A stretch of 64,000 nucleotides of DNA from Betaproteobacteria bacterium (GCA_016868355.1 VGHB01000010.1:1-64000), one strand, 5' to 3'; shown: positions 8,726 through 18,109, counted from the first letter of the stretch. Notes: generated by a model from the sequence alone, not told the origin. A program made the numbers and translations.

Positions 8726-10021
8726 ATGGCGAGCCCGCGTCGACACCGCCCAATGCCCGGCCTGATCCAAGCCCGCTTCGCCGATGCCCTTCGCCGCGCG
8801 CATCAGGTCTATCTGCCCGGTTGCGCGGGCCATTCGCTGCTGTTCGAACGCTGGCTGCAAGAGGTGAGGGATGCTGCGGCTAAGGCCACCTTCAGTGGAG
8901 TGTGGATCCCAGGTGTGAACCGTTTTGATCCCTGCGCGTTGCATGAAGGCGCCCGGGCGCGCGGTATCTTCGTCGGGCCAGAACAGCGCCGCGCCTGGGA
9001 AGCAGGGCGCTTTGATTATCTGCCGCTGCACTACAGCGAAGCGGCACGTTGGTTCGCCATGCCCGGCCGCTTCGATCTTGTGCTGTTGCACGTTGCGCCA
9101 CCCGATGCACAAGGTCGCTGCAGTTTGTCGCTGGCAGCCGACTTCACGCCTTCGGTCTGGCATGGGCTGTCCGAGGACGCGATGGTGCTTGCACACGTGA
9201 ATCCGCGCCTGCCGCGCACGGCAGGGCCTTGGGTGACATGGTCGCGCCTTGACGCCATCGTCGAGGCCGAGGCCCCGGTGCTGCATGTGGCCGACGAAGT
9301 GCCTGAGACCACGCTCGTGGCTGTGGCGCGGCAGGTGGCTGCACTCGTGCGCGACGGCGACACGCTGCAGCTCGGCCTGGGCCGTCTGCAGGCCGCTGTG
9401 CTAAGTGCGCTCAGCGGTCATCGGGGCCTGCGCGTCCATTCGGGCATGGTGAGCGACGGGCTACTTACGCTTCGCGACGCGGGCGCACTGGCAACTCCCG
9501 CAGGAGGCATGCCGCCAGTGTGCACCGGGGTCGCGCTTGGCAGCGCGGCGCTGCACGCGGCGATGGCCGATACTGATTTGGTGCGCTTCGAGCCCGTTTC
9601 CTACACTCATGCGCAGGCGACGCTTGCAGCGCTGCCGCGCTTGGTCAGCATCAACTCAGCGCTCGAGATCGACCTCCTTGGCCAGATCAACTGCGAGACC
9701 CTGAGTGGTGAGCAGGTCAGCGGCGTCGGCGGGCTGGTCGACTTCGCACGTGGTGCGCGCGCCAGCGATGGTGGCCGGGCCATCGTGGCGGTTACGGCCA
9801 TAGTCGGGCGCCATGCTCGCTCGCGCTTCGTGCCACAACTCTCGCCGGGGCCGGTTGGTTTGGCGCGCACGGATGTCGACCTCGTGGTGACCGAACACGG
9901 CGTGGCCGATCTGCGGCAGGCCTCGGTTGACGCCCGCGCGCAGGCGCTGATCCGGATCGCCGCACCCGCGCATCGTGAAGCGCTCGCTGGAGCATGGCAC
10001 GCACTGCGCCGCACGCTCTGA
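8726..10021 (+). CDS. acetyl-CoA hydrolase/transferase family protein
   Basis: A 431-residue class I CoA-transferase-like protein of the acetyl-CoA hydrolase/4-hydroxybutyrate CoA-transferase family. The C-terminal domain is clear: RLVSINSALEIDLLGQIN, EQVSGVGGLVDFARGA and DLVVTEHGVADLR are near-standard family motifs. It should swap CoA between acetyl-CoA or butyryl-CoA and an organic acid in the cytoplasm. The first ATG, at 8726, follows the operator by 16 bp; a second Met at 8753 is possible. It probably forms an operon with the GntR regulator starting 52 bp downstream. The acid substrate is not evident. Confidence 0.86.
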   Translation: MASPRRHRPMPGLIQARFADALRRAHQVYLPGCAGHSLLFERWLQEVRDAAAKATFSGVWIPGVNRFDPCALHEGARARGIFVGPEQRRAWEAGRFDYLPLHYSEAARWFAMPGRFDLVLLHVAPPDAQGRCSLSLAADFTPSVWHGLSEDAMVLAHVNPRLPRTAGPWVTWSRLDAIVEAEAPVLHVADEVPETTLVAVARQVAALVRDGDTLQLGLGRLQAAVLSALSGHRGLRVHSGMVSDGLLTLRDAGALATPAGGMPPVCTGVALGSAALHAAMADTDLVRFEPVSYTHAQATLAALPRLVSINSALEIDLLGQINCETLSGEQVSGVGGLVDFARGARASDGGRAIVAVTAIVGRHARSRFVPQLSPGPVGLARTDVDLVVTEHGVADLRQASVDARAQALIRIAAPAHREALAGAWHALRRTL

Positions 10022-10073
10022 ATCAATGCACGATCTGACTCCCTCCCACCGTCCGACCATACGAAGCTCCCAG

Positions 10074-10883
10074 ATGTCCTCCAAGAAGACCCCCCGGTAT
10101 AAGACGATTGCCGACCAGCTCATCAATGCCATCTTGGGCAACCAGTACCCGATAGGCAGCGCGCTGCCAGCCGAAGGACAGCTGTGCGAGAAGCTCGACG
10201 CGAGCCGGCACACGATCCGAGAGGCGTTGCGCATCCTTGAGGAGGCCGGGCTCATCACGCGCCGCCAAGGCTCGGGTAGCGAAGTCATAGCCAACACGCC
10301 TCCGGTGCGCTACCGGCAGACGGTGGACACGATCGAGGGCCTGTTGCAGTACGGTCAGCGCACCCGCCTCACGCTTGTGGCCGTGCGCGAGCGGCCGCTG
10401 ACCAATGTCGTAATCGCGGCGCGCTTCCGCCTCGCGCTGGGTACAACCTGCATCGAGCAGCTCGCGCTGCGCAGCGAGCGTGTTGGTGCGCGCGACGGGC
10501 CGACGACACCATTTGCGCTGACCACCATCCACCTGCCACCGCAGCCGCCAAAACGACGCGACAAGCTGATCAAGCCAGAGACGGCGTTATCGACCATGCT
10601 CACAGCGCTGGATGCGCGCACCATCGGCCGCATCGAGCAGACCTTCGAGGCGGTGGCTCTCAACGCCGCCGAGGCTGCGCAACTGCAGGTGAAAAAAGGG
10701 GTGCCAGCGCTGCGCGCCGACCGCACCTACTTCGACCGTGAGGGCCGGCCGATCCTGGTGGCGATCTCGCTGCACCGGGCTGACCGCTTCAAGTACAGCA
10801 TGGTGCTGCGGCACGAAGGGGCTGAGTCGGTGAGCGGAACCGCATCGTTGGATCGGCTTGCCAAGAGCAGGCGTGGTCGCTAG
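10074..10883 (+). CDS. GntR/HutC-family transcriptional regulator
   Basis: A 269-residue regulator with an N-terminal winged helix typical of GntR proteins (YKTIADQLINAILGNQYPIG, SALPAEGQLCEKLDASRHTI, then REALRILEEAGLITRRQGSG). Its C-terminal half looks like a UTRA effector domain ending in ADRTYFDREGRPILVAISLH. The frame opens at 9975 inside the upstream gene; 10026 is another possible ATG, and I prefer 10074 because HutC proteins usually begin a few residues before the helix. GntR proteins bind short inverted repeats of the GT-N-AC type. The TTGT-CCGN-ACAA palindrome found seven times in this region fits that pattern. This is the only transcriptional regulator I see in the region, so I infer that it controls the whole set. 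The effector is unknown. Confidence 0.9.
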   Translation: MSSKKTPRYKTIADQLINAILGNQYPIGSALPAEGQLCEKLDASRHTIREALRILEEAGLITRRQGSGSEVIANTPPVRYRQTVDTIEGLLQYGQRTRLTLVAVRERPLTNVVIAARFRLALGTTCIEQLALRSERVGARDGPTTPFALTTIHLPPQPPKRRDKLIKPETALSTMLTALDARTIGRIEQTFEAVALNAAEAAQLQVKKGVPALRADRTYFDREGRPILVAISLHRADRFKYSMVLRHEGAESVSGTASLDRLAKSRRGR

Positions 10884-10893
10884 GATTCTCGAG

Positions 10894-10905
10894 TTGTCCG
10901 TACAA
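10894..10905. promoter_or_regulatory. operator copy 2 (TTGTCCGTACAA)
   Basis: Exact match to the consensus, with symmetry extended to GAGTTGT on the left and ACAACTC on the right. It lies between the stop of the GntR gene and the start of the FAD oxidase gene at 10938, 32 bp upstream of that ATG. It probably controls the FAD oxidase, TRAP transporter and downstream genes. Confidence 0.8.
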
Positions 10906-10937
10906 CTCTCGTTTTTATCCAAACAGGCGCAGCACTG

Positions 10938-12605
10938 ATGTCCTCCACCCTGGAGCCCATGCGGACCACGGTCGAAGCCCGCACTGCGGCAGCACCGCTG
11001 CTGGCGCCGGTACTGGCTGCTGAACTGGCTTCGCTGCTCGGCCCCGCAGGCTGGCTCACCGATGCGGCCTCGCTCGCGCTGGCGGCGCACGACATCTTCC
11101 ATGACGCACCGCACCAGCCTCTGGCCGTGCTGCGGCCGTCAAGCGTGGAAGCCCTTGCGCAGGCCGTGGCGCGACTCACGGCGGCGGACATCGCACTGGC
11201 GCCTCGCGGCGGTGGCATGTCCTACACCGCGGGTTATCTGCCGCCTGTGCCACGGTGGGTGTGTGTGGATACGACACGCCTGAACCGCGTGCTCGAGGTG
11301 AACCTGCCGGACCTCTTCATCACCGTGCAGGCCGGCTGCACTTGGGCCCAGGTGCGCGAGGCCCTGGCCGGCAGCGGCTTCACCACGCCCTACGGCGGGC
11401 CCCTTTCGGGCCTGCGGGCCACGGTGGGTGGTGCCCTGTCACAGAACAGCATGTTCTTCGGCGCAGGCCAGCATGGCGCTGCCAGCGAATCGGTGCTCGG
11501 GCTCGAGATCGTTCTGGCCGATGGGCGGTGCCTGGCTACCGGCAGTGCGGCACTTGCGGCCGGCAACGCAGGCGGATCGAGTACGCCATTCGCCCGTTGG
11601 GGCGGCCCTGATCTCACCGGTGCCTTTCTCGGAGACAGCGGCGCCTTCGGCATCAAGGCTACAGCGACGTTGCGGCTGCTGGCCGCACCGGCTGAACAAG
11701 GCTATGCCAGCTACGGCTTCCCCGACATCGTCTCGATGGTCAATGCCCAGGTGGCGCTGATGCGTGCTGGCCTGGGCAGCGAGTGTTTCGGCATCGACGC
11801 CTACAAGGCCGTGAACTCGGCGCAAACGGGCAACAAGCTGGCCCAGGTGACTGGTGGAGTCAAGACGCTCGCCCAGGTGACTCGCGCCGGTGGTGCCAAG
11901 GCGGGCCTGCTGGCCGGCGTGAAAGCCGCCGCCAGCGTGGCGCTGGCGGGCACGCAGTACCTTGGCGTGCACCCGTACTCGATCCACCTTGCGCTCGACG
12001 GCGACAGCCCGGACCACGTGGCGCAACGCTTGGCCCGCGTGGCGGCACTGTGCGAGGCGCACGCAGGTACCTCACAGCCGGCTTCGGTGCCGCAGGTGCT
12101 GCGCAGCATGCCCTTCCAGCCCTTGCGGTCGGTGCTGGGGCACGACGGAAGCCGTTGGGTGCCGCTGCATGCGATCCTTCCGCTGTCGCGTGCGCTGGAT
12201 GCGGTGCAAGCCTGCGAAGCGCTGTTCTCGCGCCATGCGTCTGCCATGCAATCGCTTGGCGTGGTGTACTCGCCGCTCACGGCCAACCTTGACCGCGCGT
12301 TTCTGTACGAACCCTGTTTCTATTGGCCCGACACGATCAAACCGCTTCACGTGGATGTGCTTGGCCCGGCCACCACCGCGCCATGGATTCAGCGCCCCGC
12401 AGCCCCCGAGGCGCTGGCGCTCGTACAACGCCTGTGGCGCGAGGCGGTCGACCTGCTCGACGGCTTCGGCGCGGTGCACTTCCAGGTCGGCCGCGCCTAC
12501 CCTTATCTTGGCCGCCTCAAGCCAGCCACCGCAGCCTGGGCGAAAGCCTTGAAGGCCGAACTCGACCCTCGCGGCCTGATGAACCCTGGCGCGTTAGGCC
12601 TGTGA
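10938..12605 (+). CDS. FAD-binding (PCMH-type) oxidase/dehydrogenase
   Basis: A 555-residue flavoprotein of the VAO/PCMH superfamily. The FAD-binding domain includes VLRPSSVEALAQAV, PRGGGMSYTAGY near residues 89-100, a QAGCTWAQVREAL segment and YGGPLSGLRATVGGALSQNS. Members oxidise alcohols, hydroxyacids, phenols or amines and pass electrons to oxygen, a quinone or a cytochrome. There is no export signal. It heads a plus-strand operon with TRAP transporter genes, so it may act on a hydroxylated compound related to the imported acid. The dehydrogenase type (lactate, glycolate, cresol-like) cannot be decided from sequence alone. Confidence 0.82.
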   Translation: MSSTLEPMRTTVEARTAAAPLLAPVLAAELASLLGPAGWLTDAASLALAAHDIFHDAPHQPLAVLRPSSVEALAQAVARLTAADIALAPRGGGMSYTAGYLPPVPRWVCVDTTRLNRVLEVNLPDLFITVQAGCTWAQVREALAGSGFTTPYGGPLSGLRATVGGALSQNSMFFGAGQHGAASESVLGLEIVLADGRCLATGSAALAAGNAGGSSTPFARWGGPDLTGAFLGDSGAFGIKATATLRLLAAPAEQGYASYGFPDIVSMVNAQVALMRAGLGSECFGIDAYKAVNSAQTGNKLAQVTGGVKTLAQVTRAGGAKAGLLAGVKAAASVALAGTQYLGVHPYSIHLALDGDSPDHVAQRLARVAALCEAHAGTSQPASVPQVLRSMPFQPLRSVLGHDGSRWVPLHAILPLSRALDAVQACEALFSRHASAMQSLGVVYSPLTANLDRAFLYEPCFYWPDTIKPLHVDVLGPATTAPWIQRPAAPEALALVQRLWREAVDLLDGFGAVHFQVGRAYPYLGRLKPATAAWAKALKAELDPRGLMNPGALGL

Positions 12606-12657
12606 CACCGCGTTCCCCCACGTCCTTTTGAGGTCCTTGTGACCTATCTCACACACC

Positions 12658-13659
12658 ATGTTCAAGCTGCTTATGTCCTCCGTGCTTTCGTTGACCACGC
12701 TGTTGGCCGCCGTCACGTTTGCGACACCCGCTGCCGCGCAGGAGCCAATCGTGCTGCGCACCGGTAGTTTTGCGCCCCCCAACAGCGTGTTCACCCGCTA
12801 CTGGGTGTCTTTCAAGCAAAACATCGAAACGCAGAGCAAGGGTGCGATCCGAGTCGAGCTGAACACGAACGACCCCAATGAGGCCAACCTGCTGTCGAAC
12901 GTGCGGCGCGGGCGAGTCGAGTGCGTGGGCGCGAGCCTGCAGGGCAGCTCGACCGTGCTGCCCGAGATCGCGGTGCTGCAGCAGCCCTACTTGTTCTCAA
13001 GCTTTGCGCAGGTTGACGCTGCGTATGACAAGGGTTTAGCCGATAACTTTCGGCGCCTGTTCGCTGCTCGCGGCCTGGCGATGCTGCAGTTCGTTGAGGT
13101 GGGCTTCACGCACACTTACAGCACCATGCCCATCCGCACCCCTGCCGATGTGAAGGGCCAGAAGCTGCGTGCCACGCAGAGCCGCGCCTCGCAGGCCTGG
13201 GTGCGCGCCACCGGCGGCGAGGCTGTCGTGCTGCCGATCGCAGAAGCTGTGCCGGGGCTGCAGACCGGGCTCATCAAGGGCGGTGAGTCAGGGGTCATCG
13301 TCTACGGCGGGCTCATCGCCAAGGCCGCACCGCACTACACGCTCACCGCACACGCCTTCGACAGCGGCGCGCTGCTGTGTAACAAGGAGTGGTACGACAA
13401 GCTCAAGCCCGAGCACCAGGCCATCGTCACCGCAGCCTGGGATGCGCGCGCCCAGGCCCGCGACGCCCGCGCTGACAATGAGAAGTTCCTGGCCGACGCC
13501 GCCAGCCGCGGTATCACGGTGCGCAAGCCGAGTGCAGCCGAGCTCGAGGCATGGCGTGCTGTCGGCAAGCGCGCAGCCGATGAGCTGCTGGCGCAGATGA
13601 GCCCTGAGGCACGCCAGATTCGCGACGAGATCGCGCGCGACATCGCCGGCGTGCGCTAA
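12658..13659 (+). CDS. dctP: TRAP transporter substrate-binding protein (DctP family)
   Basis: A 333-residue periplasmic receptor with an N-terminal signal peptide ending in a PAAAQ cleavage region. The body shows DctP features: IVLRTGSFAPPNSV, repeated ligand-contact segments, and KGQKLRATQSRASQAWVRATGG, which holds the conserved Arg that binds a substrate carboxylate. It captures an organic acid and delivers it to the DctQM membrane unit encoded directly after it. As part of the operon behind operator copy 2, it probably imports an acidic substrate or intermediate of the region's pathway. Confidence 0.9.
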   Translation: MFKLLMSSVLSLTTLLAAVTFATPAAAQEPIVLRTGSFAPPNSVFTRYWVSFKQNIETQSKGAIRVELNTNDPNEANLLSNVRRGRVECVGASLQGSSTVLPEIAVLQQPYLFSSFAQVDAAYDKGLADNFRRLFAARGLAMLQFVEVGFTHTYSTMPIRTPADVKGQKLRATQSRASQAWVRATGGEAVVLPIAEAVPGLQTGLIKGGESGVIVYGGLIAKAAPHYTLTAHAFDSGALLCNKEWYDKLKPEHQAIVTAAWDARAQARDARADNEKFLADAASRGITVRKPSAAELEAWRAVGKRAADELLAQMSPEARQIRDEIARDIAGVR

Positions 13660-13677
13660 AGCCGGGGCCGCGCGTCG

Positions 13678-14235
13678 ATGAACGCCGCCCAACTGACGCT
13701 GCTCGCGCTGCGCCGATTCGAGCAGCTTGCCACGGGCCTGGCCTTCTTGCTCATGGTCGGGGTGCTGGGCTGGGACATTGTCGGGCGTGAGCTGCTCTCG
13801 GGTGGCAAGATTTGGGCCACGCCAATCGCTGTGTACTGTAACGTCGCTATCGCCTTCATTGGCATCGGCCTGGCTTCGGCGGGTGGCACGCATCTGCGGC
13901 CTAAGTTTTTCGACAAGACCGTACCTTCGGCCTGGGACGACTTCTTCTCCCGCCTCACCGACATCGGCTTCGCGCTTTTTTGCTGCGGAGCTGCCTGGTT
14001 ATGCCTGAAGGTCGTCCGCGAAAGTATCGAACTCGCCGAGACCGACCCCGTGCTGCAGTGGCCGGTGTGGCCATTCCAGATCATCCTTGTGGTTGGTTTC
14101 GGAATCGCGGTGCTACGCCACACGCTGTACGCGATATTCCCTGCATTACGGCCGGCCGAAGGCGGTGAGAACGCGCCGCCGATCGAGGAGCAGATGCGCG
14201 ATTACGTGCCGCCGCAGCCGCAGGCGAAGCGATGA
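13678..14235 (+). CDS. dctQ: TRAP transporter small membrane subunit (DctQ family)
   Basis: A 185-residue protein with four hydrophobic segments, the first near residues 15-35 (ATGLAFLLMVGVLGWDIVGR). This is the layout of the small DctQ subunit, which bridges the receptor and the DctM channel. It starts 18 bp after dctP, and its stop overlaps the dctM start in an ATGA. Size and position support the assignment; the sequence itself is poorly conserved in this family. Confidence 0.85.
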   Translation: MNAAQLTLLALRRFEQLATGLAFLLMVGVLGWDIVGRELLSGGKIWATPIAVYCNVAIAFIGIGLASAGGTHLRPKFFDKTVPSAWDDFFSRLTDIGFALFCCGAAWLCLKVVRESIELAETDPVLQWPVWPFQIILVVGFGIAVLRHTLYAIFPALRPAEGGENAPPIEEQMRDYVPPQPQAKR

Positions 14236-15512
14236 GCAGCGCGGCCTGGCTACCGGTGATCGGCCTGGCTGTGATGGTGCCGCTCTTGCTGTGGCTGCGC
14301 CAGAATATGATCGTTGTGCTGGGTCTGGCTTCGGCCTGGCTCTACTATTTCTACAGCCAGGGTGCGATCGGCAATACCGCGCTGGACGTTTGGCAGAACG
14401 CCCGTAACGAAACCTTCCTTGCGATCCCGCTTTACGTGCTGGCCGGCAACGTGATGGCCAACGGCAGCATCGCGCAGCGCTTGATCCGCGTGATGCAGGC
14501 CTTCACAGCGCCGATACCGGGCGGCTTGGCGCTGGCAGCCGTGCTGTCGTGCGCCATCTTCTCGGCTATTTCGGGAAGCTCAACTGTGACCATGCTCGCC
14601 GTCGGCGGCGTGTTGTACCCGGCACTGCTGAAGGCGGGTTACAACCGGCTGTTCTCGCTGGGGCTGTTGTGCGCCGCGGGTACGCTGGGGATCATCATCC
14701 CGCCTTCGATCCCGATGATCCTGTACGGGATCATGACCGGTACCTCGATCACGGATCTGTTCAAGGCCGGCGTGCTGCCCGGGTTCCTGCTTGCCGCGCT
14801 GCTTGCAGCCTATGCGGTCTGGAAGAATCGCCACCTGCGCGAAGCCCAGCGCTGGGACCTAGGCGAAATCGGCGCGGCACTGGGAGGCGGTGTGTTCGCC
14901 TTGCTGGTGCCTGTCATCATCCTCGGTGGTATTTACAGCGGCTTTTTCACTGCCACCGAGTCAGCGGTTGTAGCCTTGTTCTACGCGGTGCTGGTTGATA
15001 TGTTCGTGCACCGCCATCTCACGCTGCAAAAGCTGCTCACGATCACCGAGGACACCGTGAAGATGAGCGGCGCGCTATTCCCAATGTTGATCATGGCAAT
15101 CTCGATCAACGTCTTCCTGGGCGAGAAGCAGGTGCCACAAATGGCTGCGCAGTGGCTCGGCGGCGTGTTCAGCACTCCCTGGAGCTTCATGCTGGCCGTC
15201 AATGCGCTGCTCCTGGCGACCGGCTGCCTGATCGACATCGGCAGCGCGATCCTGATCCTCGCGCCGCTGCTCGCACCGATGGCGCAGACCATGGGTCTGG
15301 ACCCGGTGCACTTCGCGATGATCATGCTCGTCAACCTCGAGATCGGTTATCTCACGCCGCCGATGGGACTGAACCTGATCGTTGCTTCGGTCGCGTTCCG
15401 CGAGAGGTTCGCAAACTGCTGCAAGGCGGTGCTGCCGTTCATCGGGCTGTTGCTGCTGGGGCTGGTGGTCGTGATCCTGTGGCCGGGGCTTTCACTGGTG
15501 CTGGTGCGATGA
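14232..15512 (+). CDS. dctM: TRAP transporter large membrane subunit (DctM family)
   Basis: A 426-residue, very hydrophobic protein with about a dozen predicted membrane segments, the usual size and pattern of DctM, the sodium-coupled channel subunit. Typical segments include ETFLAIPLYVLAGNVMANG, AIFSAISGSSTVTMLAVGG, GTLGIIIPPSIPMILYGIMT and the C-terminal NLEIGYLTPPMGLNL. The ATG overlaps dctQ by 4 nt, and the stop overlaps the next gene by 4 nt, so transporter and catabolic genes are translated together. Confidence 0.92.
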   Translation: MSSAAWLPVIGLAVMVPLLLWLRQNMIVVLGLASAWLYYFYSQGAIGNTALDVWQNARNETFLAIPLYVLAGNVMANGSIAQRLIRVMQAFTAPIPGGLALAAVLSCAIFSAISGSSTVTMLAVGGVLYPALLKAGYNRLFSLGLLCAAGTLGIIIPPSIPMILYGIMTGTSITDLFKAGVLPGFLLAALLAAYAVWKNRHLREAQRWDLGEIGAALGGGVFALLVPVIILGGIYSGFFTATESAVVALFYAVLVDMFVHRHLTLQKLLTITEDTVKMSGALFPMLIMAISINVFLGEKQVPQMAAQWLGGVFSTPWSFMLAVNALLLATGCLIDIGSAILILAPLLAPMAQTMGLDPVHFAMIMLVNLEIGYLTPPMGLNLIVASVAFRERFANCCKAVLPFIGLLLLGLVVVILWPGLSLVLVR

Positions 15513-16354
15513 AGGGGGCCTCGTTACCGGTCGAGCGCGAACTCGCCCATGCCGGGGGGCTGACCTGGCAGTTCCGACAGTGCGGCGTCGATCGACCCGG
15601 TCTGCCGCTGGTGCTGCTGCACCCCTCACCGCGCAGCTCTGCGATGTACACCGCATGGCTGCCCGCTTTGGCCGAACACGGCCCGGTGTACGCGATCGAC
15701 ACACCTGGCTACGGCGGCACTGACCCGCTGCCGACGCCGCCGCAGAGCCTAGCCGATTACGTGGCGCCGCTGCACGCGTTGCTGCACCACATCGCCGGGC
15801 CACGGGCGCTGATCTATGGCTCGGCCACCGGGGCGCAGATCGGCATCGCCTACGCCTTGCGCCAGCCGAGGGCGGTGGCGCACCTGGTGCTGGATAACGC
15901 CGCCCACTTCACACCTGCGCAGCGTACTGCGTTACTGGAACACTACTTTCCTGATCTCGTGCCGCGTACCGATGGCAGCCACCTCACCACGGCCTGGCGC
16001 ATGGCGGCGGCCACTCAGGAGTACTTTCCCTGGTTCGAAGCGAACGAAGCGCACCGGATCGCTCCAGGCCCGGCGCTACCCGCAGCGGTGCACGCGGGCC
16101 TGTGCGAACTGCTGGGCGCTGGTCCCGAATGGACTCTAGCCTACCGCGCGGCTTTTGAGCACGAAGACGCGGCGAAAGTGATGGCTCTCGAGGTGCCGAC
16201 CACGGTGTTGCGCTGGCAGGCGTCGATCCTTCTACCGTACATCGACCAGCTGCTGGCCCACCCGTTGCCGCCCAACGTGGTCCGGCTCGACGTGCCGGCG
16301 CAAGCCGACGCACGATTTCAGACCCTGAACCAGCACCTGTCGAGTCTGCGATGA
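15509..16354 (+). CDS. alpha/beta-hydrolase fold protein with altered nucleophile site
   Basis: A 281-residue alpha/beta hydrolase. It shows LVLLHPSPRSSAMYTAWLPA (oxyanion region), YAIDTPGYGGTDPLP and the elbow LIYGSATGAQIGIAYALRQP. In the normal G-X-nucleophile-X-G elbow the third residue is Ser, Asp or Cys; here G104-S105-A106-T107-G108 puts Ala there, with a Ser one place earlier. It may be non-hydrolytic, or it may use another residue. Starts and stops overlap dctM and the reductase gene by ATGA, so it is an integral part of this operon. The frame extends upstream inside dctM, but the overlap decides the start. Confidence 0.82.
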   Translation: MKGASLPVERELAHAGGLTWQFRQCGVDRPGLPLVLLHPSPRSSAMYTAWLPALAEHGPVYAIDTPGYGGTDPLPTPPQSLADYVAPLHALLHHIAGPRALIYGSATGAQIGIAYALRQPRAVAHLVLDNAAHFTPAQRTALLEHYFPDLVPRTDGSHLTTAWRMAAATQEYFPWFEANEAHRIAPGPALPAAVHAGLCELLGAGPEWTLAYRAAFEHEDAAKVMALEVPTTVLRWQASILLPYIDQLLAHPLPPNVVRLDVPAQADARFQTLNQHLSSLR

Positions 16355-17346
16355 AGATTGAGCACATCACACTCGTGCGTACGCCCGAGGGCGTACCGTT
16401 GGAGAGCGACTTCGCCCCGGGCTACGGCAGCCTAGGCGCACTGGCCGACGGAGAAGCACTTGTGCGCGTTCACGCTCTCTCGCTGGACCCATACTTGCGC
16501 AGCGCGATGTCCGGCCGCCACCTGAGCGCGGCCATCCAACCAGGTGACGTGGTGCGTGGCGAGGGCTGGGTCGAGGTTCTTGAGTCACGCCACCCGCGGA
16601 TGGCTGTTGGAACGCATTGGGTGGCTGCTTGCGGCTGGCGCAGCGCGGCACTGCTGGACCGGGCTGCCATCGACGCTGCGAGGCCGATCGCCAGCGCCAT
16701 TGAGCCCCGCACGCTCGCCCTTGGCGGGCTCGGCATGCCGGGGCTTACGGCCTGGGCCGGTTTCCACCGGATGTGCGAGGCCAAGACATCAGAGACCCTG
16801 GTGGTTTCGGCCGCCAGCGGTGCGGTCGGCGCTACTGTGGGCCAGCTCGCCCGCATCGCTGGCTGCCGTGTGCTCGGTATTGCCGGCGGCCCCGAAAAGT
16901 GCGCGTGGGTGCAGAACGTGGCGAAGTTCGATGCCTGCATCGACTACCGCCAGCGTGATCTGCGCAGCGTATTGCGCGAGTTAGCGCCAAATGGCGTCGA
17001 TATCTATTTCGACAACGTCGGCGGCGACGTGCTGCAGGCGGTGAGCGAGCAGCTCGCGCTGCGTGCCCGTGTGGTGCTGTGCGGCCTGATGGCGAACTAC
17101 AACGGACCACCGGCACCCGGCCCGAACCCGGGTCTGTGGATCAAGGCCCGGGCTACGGTGCGCGGTCTGGTCGTTTACGACCATTGGGCGCACTTTGACA
17201 CCATGGTGCAGGAGCTCCTGAGCCACCACCGTGCCGACCGTCTGCACTTCCGTGAAGAGTTGCACCAAGGGCTCCATGCTGCGCCCGCTGCATTCTGCCG
17301 CCTGATGCGCGGCGAAAACCAGGGCAAAGTGGTCGTGCGCCTGTAG
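16351..17346 (+). CDS. MDR-type NADP-dependent oxidoreductase
   Basis: A 331-residue medium-chain reductase of the prostaglandin/leukotriene reductase type. It has a GroES-like N-terminus (SLDPYLRSAMSG), the nucleotide-binding SAASGAVGATVGQLARIAG, and the family hallmark YFDNVGGDVLQAV. Zinc ligands are absent, as usual here. Members reduce the C=C bond of alpha,beta-unsaturated ketones or aldehydes with NADPH. It overlaps the alpha/beta-hydrolase-fold gene by 4 nt. In this operon it could saturate an activated double bond of a pathway intermediate. Confidence 0.85.
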   Translation: MKIEHITLVRTPEGVPLESDFAPGYGSLGALADGEALVRVHALSLDPYLRSAMSGRHLSAAIQPGDVVRGEGWVEVLESRHPRMAVGTHWVAACGWRSAALLDRAAIDAARPIASAIEPRTLALGGLGMPGLTAWAGFHRMCEAKTSETLVVSAASGAVGATVGQLARIAGCRVLGIAGGPEKCAWVQNVAKFDACIDYRQRDLRSVLRELAPNGVDIYFDNVGGDVLQAVSEQLALRARVVLCGLMANYNGPPAPGPNPGLWIKARATVRGLVVYDHWAHFDTMVQELLSHHRADRLHFREELHQGLHAAPAAFCRLMRGENQGKVVVRL

Positions 17347-17365
17347 CCCATCCCGAGGAGCCCCC

Positions 17366-17965
17366 ATGAACCGTGTCACCGTTCCCCTGTTACTGGCCGC
17401 CACGCTCGCGCTGCTCGCGACCACGCCGTATGCGCAGCGTGTGCCAGAGAACGAACGCATCCCGGTGGACATCCGCCGCACGACTTTCGTTGTACGCGAT
17501 ATTGACAAGAGCCTACCGCTGTACCGTGACGCGCTCGGCCTGAAGGTCATCTACGATCAGGCCATCGGCGGCGGCGTCGACAAGGAAGGAAAGCCGATTG
17601 CGCCGACCGTGCGGCTCGTGCTGTTGCGCGCTAATGATACGTTCATCGGCAATCTCGGCCTGATGCAGCGCCTGAACCCCGCGAGCACGCCAGCGCCGCC
17701 GGTGTTTGCAAAGGCTGGCCCCGGGCAGATGATCATGGTCATCAACGTGGCCGACCTCGAACAACGCTGGCCGAGCGTCGAACGTACGCCGCACATCAAG
17801 ATCGACACACCGCCTATGCGCATTGAATACCCCGGTCCTGGTGGCAGCGTGATCCCAGTGCTGTTCAGTGCGGTCTGGGACGCCGACGGTAACTACATCG
17901 AACTCAACAAACTGCTCGGCGCACCCGCCGGTTCGCCGCCGGCCAGCCCGGCCCCGCGCCAATAG
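17366..17965 (+). CDS. VOC-superfamily protein with signal peptide
   Basis: A 199-residue protein with a hydrophobic leader ending near TTPYAQ, followed by a glyoxalase/bleomycin-resistance fold: TTFVVRDIDKSLPLYRDALG at the start of the first module and DADGNYIELNKL at the end of the second. A good ribosome site (GAGGAG) precedes the ATG. VOC proteins are metal-dependent lyases, isomerases or dioxygenases, or simple binders. Export to the periplasm is unusual for the enzymatic types. It is last in the plus-strand operon. Confidence 0.8.
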   Translation: MNRVTVPLLLAATLALLATTPYAQRVPENERIPVDIRRTTFVVRDIDKSLPLYRDALGLKVIYDQAIGGGVDKEGKPIAPTVRLVLLRANDTFIGNLGLMQRLNPASTPAPPVFAKAGPGQMIMVINVADLEQRWPSVERTPHIKIDTPPMRIEYPGPGGSVIPVLFSAVWDADGNYIELNKLLGAPAGSPPASPAPRQ

Positions 17966-18109
17966 CAGGATCGCCGCGCTCAGTCTACGCTCTGGGCCCG
18001 TCATGGCTGCGCGCACAGGTGCTCCGGCCCCAACGACAGCGCCCGCCGGTAGGGGGCGTCAGAGGCAGACAGCCATTCACCACGGCTTCAGTGGTTGACA
18101 TGGCGCCCA

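Noticed and set aside
8651-9286. Minus-strand frame across the start of the transferase gene
   Set aside because: It overlaps the operator and the well-supported gene at 8726, with no ribosome site and no protein family features.
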